From NCBI GenBank assembly GCA_030642225.1, contig DAOWOC010000007.1, positions 1 to 12,047 on the forward strand: a DNA stretch of 12,047 bases, in the 5' to 3' direction. Origin of the DNA: Deltaproteobacteria bacterium (lineage in GTDB: Bacteria; Desulfobacterota; DAOWOC01). The number at the start of each line of letters is the position of its first letter. Position 1 is the stretch's first letter. Shown in pieces: positions 6,857-12,047 of this stretch. The translations under genes were made by a program, and so were the position numbers. A model generated the notes under the pieces. That model worked only from the letters and a program-made list of their open reading frames with translations, searched no databases and was not told the origin of the DNA.

Positions 6857-6884
6857 TATAGTAAGAAATAGAGTTCTTACTATA
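6857..6884 (+). repeat. Perfect inverted repeat with 11-bp arms in the aprB leader
   Basis: TATAGTAAGAA (6857-6867), a 6-base spacer ATAGAG, and TTCTTACTATA (6874-6884) form a perfect palindrome. It would be either a dimeric regulator's operator or an AU-rich leader hairpin. It is followed by A's, not T's, on the plus strand, so it is not an intrinsic terminator for that strand. Confidence 0.85.
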
Positions 6885-7005
6885 AAAAATTATAACAATA
6901 ATTTAAGATCGAAAGGAGGTGGCAAGCAGGAAGTAGCCATTTTTTAAATGTTAAGTGTATGAGTGCATTAATTATTGGTACAATTTTTTTTAAGGAGGTT
7001 AAATT

Positions 7006-7449
7006 ATGCCTAGTTTTGTAATTCTGGAAAAATGTGACGGTTGTAAGGGACAAGACAAAACTGCTTGTTTGTATATATGCCCTAATGACCTGATGGTTCT
7101 TGACAAAGAAACAATGAAAGCTTTTAACAGAGCACCGGACATGTGCTGGGAATGTTATAACTGCGTAAAGATATGCCCGCAGCAGGCTGTTGACTGCCGT
7201 GGATATGCTGACTTTGTTCCAATGGGAGCATCAGTTGTTCCATTAAGGGGCTCAGACAGTATTATGTGGACAGTAAAATTCAGAAATGGAATGTTAAAAC
7301 GTTTTAAATTCCCTATCAGAACAACTGAAGAGGGACAAGCTGTACCATTGGCTGGTTATGAAACAGGGACAGAAGATATCAAAAGTCCTGTTTTGTGTAC
7401 AGAGCCTGCTTCAACCGGAGCGGCTGAATTACCTGGTAAAACCTGGTAA
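7006..7449 (+). CDS. aprB: Adenylylsulfate reductase, beta subunit (iron-sulfur)
   Basis: AprB carries electrons through two [4Fe-4S] clusters to the FAD of AprA in cytoplasmic APS reductase, the enzyme that reduces APS to sulfite and AMP. The 147-residue length is normal. The N-terminal ferredoxin-like domain shows both cysteine sets: Cys10, 13, 21 and 25 (C-x2-C-x7-C-x3-C), and Cys47, 50, 53 and 57 (C-x2-C-x2-C-x3-C). Trp48, the conserved residue between the clusters in this family, is present in MCWECYNC. The segment from about residue 70 onward is the beta-sheet and tail region that wraps around AprA in known structures. The ATG has AAGGAGG 7 bases upstream. AprA follows after 44 bp on the same strand, and Qmo genes lie beyond, which indicates the reductive (sulfate-respiring) type of Apr. 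Confidence 0.98.
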   Translation: MPSFVILEKCDGCKGQDKTACLYICPNDLMVLDKETMKAFNRAPDMCWECYNCVKICPQQAVDCRGYADFVPMGASVVPLRGSDSIMWTVKFRNGMLKRFKFPIRTTEEGQAVPLAGYETGTEDIKSPVLCTEPASTGAAELPGKTW

Positions 7450-7493
7450 TTTTAAAAATAACTAAGCCTAAATATTTAAGGAGGATTATAGAT

Positions 7494-9404
7494 ATGATTA
7501 AATCTTCAGATTTTGAGACCGTAGTGGTCGAAACTGATCTTTTAATATGTGGTGGTGGCATGGCAGCATGTGGAACAGCTTTTGAAGCCGCTTACTGGGC
7601 CAAAAAAAATGGATTAAAGGTAACACTTGTTGACAAGGCTGCCATAACTCGTTCAGGCGCCGTTGCTATGGGCCTTTCCGCAATAAATCAGTATGTAGGT
7701 TATGGCGCTGGCGACAACACCCTTGAGGACTATGTACGCTATGTACGCCAGGATCTCATGGGAATTTCCAGAGAAGATATTGTTTATGATATTGCACGTC
7801 ACGTTGATTCATCTGTTCATCTTTTTGAAAAATGGGGACTCCCTATCTGGAAAGATGCAGATGGCAAGTATGTACACGAAGGCCGTTGGCAGATAATGAT
7901 CAATGGTGAATCATACAAGGTACTCGTGGCAGAAGCAGCTAAGAATGCATTGGGTGATGAAAATATCTATGAACGCGTTTTCATAGTAGACCCTTTAATG
8001 GATGGTGACAAATGTGTTGGCGCAGTTGGCTTCTCAACACGTGAAAATCAATTCTATGTATTCAAGGCTAAAGCAGTTTATGCCGGAATGGGCGGCGCTG
8101 TTCATGTTTTCAGGCCAAGGTCAACCGGTGAAGGTCTTGGACGCTCATGGTATCCGCCTTTTAACTCAGGATCAACAGCTTATTTTACAATCAAGGCTGG
8201 TGCTGAGATGACATGCCAGGAAATCCGTTTTATACCTATCCGTTTCAAGGATGGTTACGGACCTGTAGGCGCATGGTTCCTGCTTTTTAAATCACGTGCA
8301 ACAAACGCATTTGGCGGTGAGTATATGGTTGAAAGAAAGGCAGAGCTCGAAGAATACGCACCATACGGAACCGGCAAACCGATTCCAGCCTGTCTGCGTA
8401 ATCACCTCGGCATGGAAGATATGTACGAAGGCAAAGGACCTATTTATATGCAGACTGCTGAAGCTATTCAAAACATCGCAGCCTCATACAAAGATGATCC
8501 AAAAGGCTTTAAGAAAAAAATGAAAGAGCTTGAAAACGAGGCATGGGAAGATTTTCTTGACATGACTATATCTCAGGCTATTCTCTGGGCCGGTATGAAT
8601 ATACAACCGGAAGAAGTACCTTCTGAAATAGCTCCTTGCGAACCTTATTTCATTGGTTCTCACTCAGGTGCTTCCGGAGCCTGGGTTTCAGGTCCTTCTG
8701 ATATCGTAACAGACGAGATGAAAAAAGCCGGTTATGACTGGGGCTATAACCATATGACAACTGTTAAGGGTCTGTTCAGCGCTGGTGACGGTGTTGGCGC
8801 CTCAAGTCATAAGTTCTCTTCAGGCTCTCATGCTGAAGGACGCATTGCAGGAAAAGCAGCTATTGCTTATATCCTTGACAATAATGATGCCCCTAATGTT
8901 GATGAAGCACAGGTTGAAGAACTCCGCAAGACAATATTAGCACCTTTAGACCTGTTCGCAGACAATGTTAGTTATTCAAGTGATCCTGAGATTAATCCGG
9001 CTTACTGTAAACCTCGTCAATACATGTTTAGACTACAAAAAATCATGGATGAGTATGCAGGCGGTGTTGGCTCACAATTTACCACCAGCGGAAAATTGCT
9101 TGAGAAAGGTAAAGAATTAATGGATTTCTTGTTTGAAGATTCAGAGAAACTCGGTGCTGAAGACCTTCATGAACTTACAAGAGTATGGGAAAATGTTCAA
9201 AGGACATGGATGGCATATGACCATATCCTTCATCTTGAGTTCCGTGAAGAAACAAGATGGCCTGGATATTACTACCGTTCAGACTTTAAAAAGCTTAATG
9301 AAGCTGACTGGAAATGCTTTGTAAACTCTTCATGGAAGAGAGAAACAGGCGATTATAAGCAGTGGGAACTTAAAAAAGTCCCTGTTATAAATCTGCCTAT
9401 ATAA
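7494..9404 (+). CDS. aprA: Adenylylsulfate reductase, alpha subunit (FAD)
   Basis: AprA is the catalytic flavoprotein of APS reductase, related to fumarate reductase and succinate dehydrogenase flavoproteins. The 636 residues are close to the usual length. The FAD-binding start is TDLLICGGGMAACGTAFEAA (about 14-33), followed by VTLVDKAAITRSGAVAMGLS (about 43-62). The central substrate-binding region includes CQEIRFIPIRFKDGYGPVGAW (about 241-261), and the conserved active-site loop GSHSGASGAW holds His390. The second FAD segment is GLFSAGDGVGASSHKFSSGS (about 426-445). The C-terminal helical domain, from about residue 470, looks complete. The ATG at 7494 has AAGGAGG 9 bases upstream. It follows aprB closely and is ended by a strong terminator, so aprBA looks like a two-gene transcription unit. 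No missing key residue or frameshift was seen. Confidence 0.98.
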   Translation: MIKSSDFETVVVETDLLICGGGMAACGTAFEAAYWAKKNGLKVTLVDKAAITRSGAVAMGLSAINQYVGYGAGDNTLEDYVRYVRQDLMGISREDIVYDIARHVDSSVHLFEKWGLPIWKDADGKYVHEGRWQIMINGESYKVLVAEAAKNALGDENIYERVFIVDPLMDGDKCVGAVGFSTRENQFYVFKAKAVYAGMGGAVHVFRPRSTGEGLGRSWYPPFNSGSTAYFTIKAGAEMTCQEIRFIPIRFKDGYGPVGAWFLLFKSRATNAFGGEYMVERKAELEEYAPYGTGKPIPACLRNHLGMEDMYEGKGPIYMQTAEAIQNIAASYKDDPKGFKKKMKELENEAWEDFLDMTISQAILWAGMNIQPEEVPSEIAPCEPYFIGSHSGASGAWVSGPSDIVTDEMKKAGYDWGYNHMTTVKGLFSAGDGVGASSHKFSSGSHAEGRIAGKAAIAYILDNNDAPNVDEAQVEELRKTILAPLDLFADNVSYSSDPEINPAYCKPRQYMFRLQKIMDEYAGGVGSQFTTSGKLLEKGKELMDFLFEDSEKLGAEDLHELTRVWENVQRTWMAYDHILHLEFREETRWPGYYYRSDFKKLNEADWKCFVNSSWKRETGDYKQWELKKVPVINLPI

Positions 9405-9420
9405 CTTGTTATATTAATGC

Positions 9421-9456
9421 AACCCCCAGGATCCTCAAAGGGCCTGGGGGTTTTTT
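9421..9456 (+). terminator. Intrinsic terminator after aprA
   Basis: AACCCCCAGG (9421-9430) pairs perfectly with CCTGGGGGTT (9443-9452) around a 12-base loop, and the descending arm runs into six T's. It lies 16 bases after the aprA stop codon and should end most aprBA transcripts. Confidence 0.95.
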
Positions 9457-9581
9457 ACTTATTTCTACCTGATTATTTTACAAATAATGTATTCAGCCAT
9501 GAGCTGTCATTTATAGATAGAAAATATGAGTGAGAACCACTTATTTATTTAAAAACAATAATTTAGTGATTGTGAGAGCTC

Positions 9582-9609
9582 TTAGCTGAATGTAAATTTA
9601 TCATATAAT
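9582..9609 (+). promoter_or_regulatory. Candidate qmo promoter
   Basis: A perfect TATAAT (9604-9609) lies 43 bases upstream of the qmoA ATG, with only a weak -35 (TTAGCT, 9582-9587, spacing 16). A promoter is expected here because the strong terminator after aprA separates the units. The weak -35 could mean an activator is needed or that the element is misplaced. Confidence 0.35.
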
Positions 9610-9641
9610 AACATTACATGTGATTTTAAAATAATACTTAT

Positions 9642-9646
9642 GGAGG
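9642..9646 (+). promoter_or_regulatory. Ribosome binding site fixing the qmoA start
   Basis: GGAGG lies 5 bases before the ATG at 9652. An in-frame ATG at 9640 would put this motif inside the coding sequence and has no binding site of its own, so 9652 is preferred. Confidence 0.75.
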
Positions 9647-9651
9647 ATGGT

Positions 9652-10914
9652 ATGAGTGAAGTGGTTAACAAGAGTATTCTTGTTGTAGGTGGGGGCATGA
9701 GTGGCCTTACCGCTGCCATTGAAGCGGCTGAAACAGGCTATGAAGTATATATCATTGAAAAAGAACCGTACCTCGGTGGACGGGTGACACGTATGCATCA
9801 ATATTTTCCGAAATTATGTCCGCCTAACTGCGGGTTGGAGATTAATTTCAGAAGAATTAAGGCAAATCCCGGGGTCCATTTGTTTACCATGTCAAATATA
9901 ACAAAAATTGAAGGTAAGGAGGGTAATTACACTATTCATGTAAACACAGAGCCAAGATATATTAATGAAAACTGTACTGCCTGCGGGGAATGTGCCAAAG
10001 TATGTGAAACTGAAATACCTAACCCATTTAACGCTGATATGGATAAAATTAAGGCAGCTTACCTGCCTCATCCATTTGCATTCCCGATGAGGTATGTTAT
10101 CGCCCCTGAAATAGCAGGAAGCGACGAAGGTAAAAAATGTGCGGATGCCTGTAAATATGGCGCAATAGAATTGGATATGCAGCCCAAAGAAACAATATTG
10201 AATGTAGGGGCCGTTATCTGGGCAACAGGCTGGACACCATATGATTATACCAAAATTAAATATTATGGATCCGGTAAATATGCCAATGTAATATCTAATG
10301 TAATGATGGAAAGGATCGCATCCCCGACCGGTCCTACTGAAGGCAAAATAGTACGTCAATCAGATGGGAAAGAGGTAAAAAAGGTTGCTTTTGTACAATG
10401 TGCAGGCTCAAGAGATGAAAATCACCTTCCATATTGTTCAGGTGTCTGCTGTCTTGCGTCATTAAAACAGGCCACCTATATAAGAGAAGCTTATCCTGAC
10501 TCGGAAGTTTATATTTTTTATATTGATATCCGCGCAAGGGGTAAATTTGAAGATTTTTATACCAAGGTGGAAAAAGATGAAAATATCCACCTGATAAAGG
10601 GAAAAGTAGGTCTGATAACAGAAGATTCAAAGACAAAGGATCTAACTGTTCAGGCTGAAAACCAGGAGACCGGTGAAATTCTGAAACTTTCGGTTGACAT
10701 GGTTGTTCTCGCTACCGGCATTGTTCCAAACAGTGATGATGCAAAGTCTGTAGCTGATATTTTATGTGATGACGATGGTTTTATCCTGCCTGATGTTGAG
10801 ACCCTCGGGCAATATGGTGCCGGATGTGTATGCAGGCCGATGGATGTTGCGGCATCTGTCCAGGATGCAACGGCAGGAGCCCTTAAAGCCATACAATCTA
10901 CGGTGAGGAGGTAA
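9652..10914 (+). CDS. qmoA: Quinone-interacting membrane-bound oxidoreductase subunit QmoA
   Basis: QmoA is an HdrA-like flavoprotein on the cytoplasmic side of the QmoABC complex, which is thought to link the quinone pool to APS reductase. From the ATG at 9652 it has 420 residues, near the family length. The FAD/Rossmann motif is ILVVGGGMSGLTAAIEAA with the partner acid in IIEKEPYLGGR (about 9-44). A cysteine group, Cys108, 111, 114 and 118 (C-x2-C-x2-C-x3-C), looks like a [4Fe-4S] site, with Cys163 and Cys167 nearby. The second half holds ATGW (191-194), QCAGSRDENHLPYCSGVCC (about 249-267), and the closing ATGIVPN FAD motif (354-360). The qmoB start is 6 bases after the stop, with its ribosome binding site inside the end of qmoA, so the two are co-transcribed. 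Confidence 0.96.
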   Translation: MSEVVNKSILVVGGGMSGLTAAIEAAETGYEVYIIEKEPYLGGRVTRMHQYFPKLCPPNCGLEINFRRIKANPGVHLFTMSNITKIEGKEGNYTIHVNTEPRYINENCTACGECAKVCETEIPNPFNADMDKIKAAYLPHPFAFPMRYVIAPEIAGSDEGKKCADACKYGAIELDMQPKETILNVGAVIWATGWTPYDYTKIKYYGSGKYANVISNVMMERIASPTGPTEGKIVRQSDGKEVKKVAFVQCAGSRDENHLPYCSGVCCLASLKQATYIREAYPDSEVYIFYIDIRARGKFEDFYTKVEKDENIHLIKGKVGLITEDSKTKDLTVQAENQETGEILKLSVDMVVLATGIVPNSDDAKSVADILCDDDGFILPDVETLGQYGAGCVCRPMDVAASVQDATAGALKAIQSTVRR

Positions 10915-10920
10915 TCCCTT

Positions 10921-12047
10921 ATGGAAAAAAAGATAGGTCTATATATCTGTTCAGGTTGCGGCATCGGTGATGTTTTAGATGTCGATGCCCTTTTTGAGAC
11001 TGTTAATGAAGCTGATGTATCCCCTGCAATATGTAAATCTCATGATTTTCTATGCAGCAAAGAAGGGGTTGAATTTCTCAAAACAGAACAAGAAAATGAA
11101 GGTATAAATACCTTTGTAATCGGAGCATGCTCGGGCCGCGTTAATGCCGACACATTTGACTTTGGCGCACCCATTATAGAAAGGGTTAATTTAAGAGAAC
11201 ATGTCGCATGGTCTCATCCATCAGAGGGCGAAGATGAGGAAGACACTCAAATGTTAGCCTCTGATAACCTGATAATGGGCATGGTTAAAGCTGATGCCAC
11301 ATTACCGCTTGAACCATATATTGGAGAAAATATTTCAAAGGTTATATTGATAGTAGGCGGCGGGCTTGCCGGCTTGACTGCAGCAAAAGAAGCGGCTAAG
11401 GCCGGCTCTGATGTTATCCTTGTTGAAAAGAATGATCAACTTGGCGGATGGGTGCAGGGTCTTTATAAACAGGCCCCCTCCAAACCACCTTATACAGAAT
11501 TGGAAGACACTAATATTAACACATTAATCGCCAATGTTGAAGGTGATGAAAACATAAAGGTATATACCGGCGCTGTTATTGAAAAGACCAAAGGCGCACC
11601 CTGCAAGTTTGATATAACTATTAATCAGGGCGGTAATAATATTGAGGAAAGGGTTGGTTCAATTATTCTTACAACCGGCGCAATTCCTTATAATGCTGAG
11701 AAATTAACACACCTCGGCTGGGGTGTAACACCTGATGTTATCACAAATGCAATGTTTGAGAAAATTGCCAAAGAAAATGATGGAAAGATAAAAAGACCTT
11801 CTGATGGCAAAGAGGTTGAAAGCGTTGTTTTTATACATTGTGCCGGTTCCAGGGACGAAGAACATCTTCCCTACTGCTCCGCAGCTTGCTGCGTTGAGAG
11901 TCTGAAACAGGCCAAATATATCAAAGACCAAAATCCGGCCGCAGCAGTCTATTCAATATATAAAGATATCCGCTCAACCGGTCACGCTGAATTACTGTAT
12001 AAACAGGTACAGCAGGATGGCGTATTTTTTATAAAAGGTGAAGTAAC
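10921..12047 (+). CDS. qmoB: Quinone-interacting membrane-bound oxidoreductase subunit QmoB, C-terminus cut by window edge
   Basis: QmoB is the larger HdrA-like subunit of the Qmo complex; family members usually continue into an iron-sulfur and MvhD-like C-terminal part that lies outside the window. About 375 residues are visible. The N-terminal domain begins IGLYICSGCGIGDVLDVDAL and has cysteines at about 10, 13, 38, 45 and 70, as in HdrA-type N-terminal domains. The Rossmann FAD motif is VILIVGGGLAGLTAAKEAAK (about 141-160) followed by VEKNDQLGGW. Further on is CAGSRDEEHLPYCSAACC, nearly identical to the matching block of QmoA, showing the two are paralogues. The ATG at 10921 has GAGGAGG 9 bases upstream, overlapping the qmoA stop. 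qmoC, for the membrane cytochrome b subunit, is expected next. Confidence 0.95.
   Translation, partial: MEKKIGLYICSGCGIGDVLDVDALFETVNEADVSPAICKSHDFLCSKEGVEFLKTEQENEGINTFVIGACSGRVNADTFDFGAPIIERVNLREHVAWSHPSEGEDEEDTQMLASDNLIMGMVKADATLPLEPYIGENISKVILIVGGGLAGLTAAKEAAKAGSDVILVEKNDQLGGWVQGLYKQAPSKPPYTELEDTNINTLIANVEGDENIKVYTGAVIEKTKGAPCKFDITINQGGNNIEERVGSIILTTGAIPYNAEKLTHLGWGVTPDVITNAMFEKIAKENDGKIKRPSDGKEVESVVFIHCAGSRDEEHLPYCSAACCVESLKQAKYIKDQNPAAAVYSIYKDIRSTGHAELLYKQVQQDGVFFIKGEV

Larger units (their letters stand above)
6740..7005 (+). other. Intergenic regulatory region upstream of aprB (266 bp)
   Basis: No gene is visible here. From left to right it holds a tandem near-repeat of 10 bp (ctttttatcc/ttttttatcc, 6751-6770), a candidate promoter (6771-6799), a Rex-like inverted repeat (6800-6817), a perfect palindrome with 11-bp arms (6857-6884), an orphan Shine-Dalgarno-like stretch (6913-6922), and the real aprB ribosome binding site AAGGAGG (6992-6998), 7 bases before the ATG. 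I saw no intrinsic terminator for the mltD locus. Confidence 0.7.
9457..9651 (+). other. Intergenic region between the aprA terminator and qmoA
   Basis: This 195-bp AT-rich stretch contains no credible gene; ATGs open only very short frames. It holds a perfect 7-bp-arm palindrome (ATTATTT-TAC-AAATAAT, 9472-9488), a candidate -10 TATAAT (9604-9609), and the qmoA ribosome binding site. Confidence 0.6.

Noticed and set aside
6979..6984. TACAAT as a second -10 box right before aprB
   Set aside because: The transcript would start at or in the ribosome binding site, and no -35 lies at 16-18 bases upstream.
9570..9587. Rex-like site upstream of qmoA (TTGTGAG half)
   Set aside because: Only the left arm resembles the consensus; the right arm matches at two of seven bases.
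9892..10359. 155-residue minus-strand reading frame
   Set aside because: It is antisense to qmoA, rich in aromatic and cysteine residues with no family features, and has no upstream signals.
9652..12047. In-frame UGA selenocysteine codons in the HdrA-like Qmo subunits
   Set aside because: The cysteine motifs are encoded by TGT/TGC throughout, and the qmoA stop is TAA; no internal UGA interrupts either visible frame.

Overview
The window looks like a chromosomal segment of a dissimilatory sulfate-reducing bacterium, most likely a Desulfobacterota member with an AT-rich genome. The main evidence is the order aprB-aprA-qmoA-qmoB, the signature of reductive sulfate respiration, together with a selenocysteine tRNA, which is common in that phylum. 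This assignment is from gene content only; no rRNA or other phylogenetic marker is present.

Layout. Positions 1-4731 hold a minus-strand run of housekeeping genes, in transcription order dusB, ispH (overlapping dusB by 20 bp), a short hsp20, and lon, which runs off the left edge. A tRNA-Sec gene (4857-4954) follows on the plus strand. Next is an mltD-type lytic transglycosylase lipoprotein (5048-6739) broken by two opposite frameshifts: the catalytic domain is intact, but the three LysM repeats lie in other frames. A 266-bp regulatory gap leads into aprB and aprA (7006-9404), which end at a strong intrinsic terminator. After about 195 bp come qmoA and qmoB; qmoB is cut by the right edge.

How the genes work together. 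AprBA reduces adenosine 5'-phosphosulfate to sulfite and AMP. The Qmo complex (QmoA and QmoB here, the membrane subunit QmoC presumably beyond the edge) is thought to deliver quinol electrons to it. Sat and the dissimilatory sulfite reductase are not in the window. Hsp20 and Lon form a small chaperone/protease pair. IspH ends the MEP isoprenoid pathway, DusB modifies tRNA, and tRNA-Sec implies that selenoproteins are made elsewhere in the genome.

I found no mobile element, CRISPR array, toxin-antitoxin system or defence system, and nothing I would call a new system. The points worth checking are the aprB leader (candidate promoter, Rex-like operator, a perfect 11-bp-arm palindrome and an orphan Shine-Dalgarno sequence), the double frameshift in mltD, the non-standard stems of the tRNA-Sec, and the transcriptional separation of aprBA from qmo.
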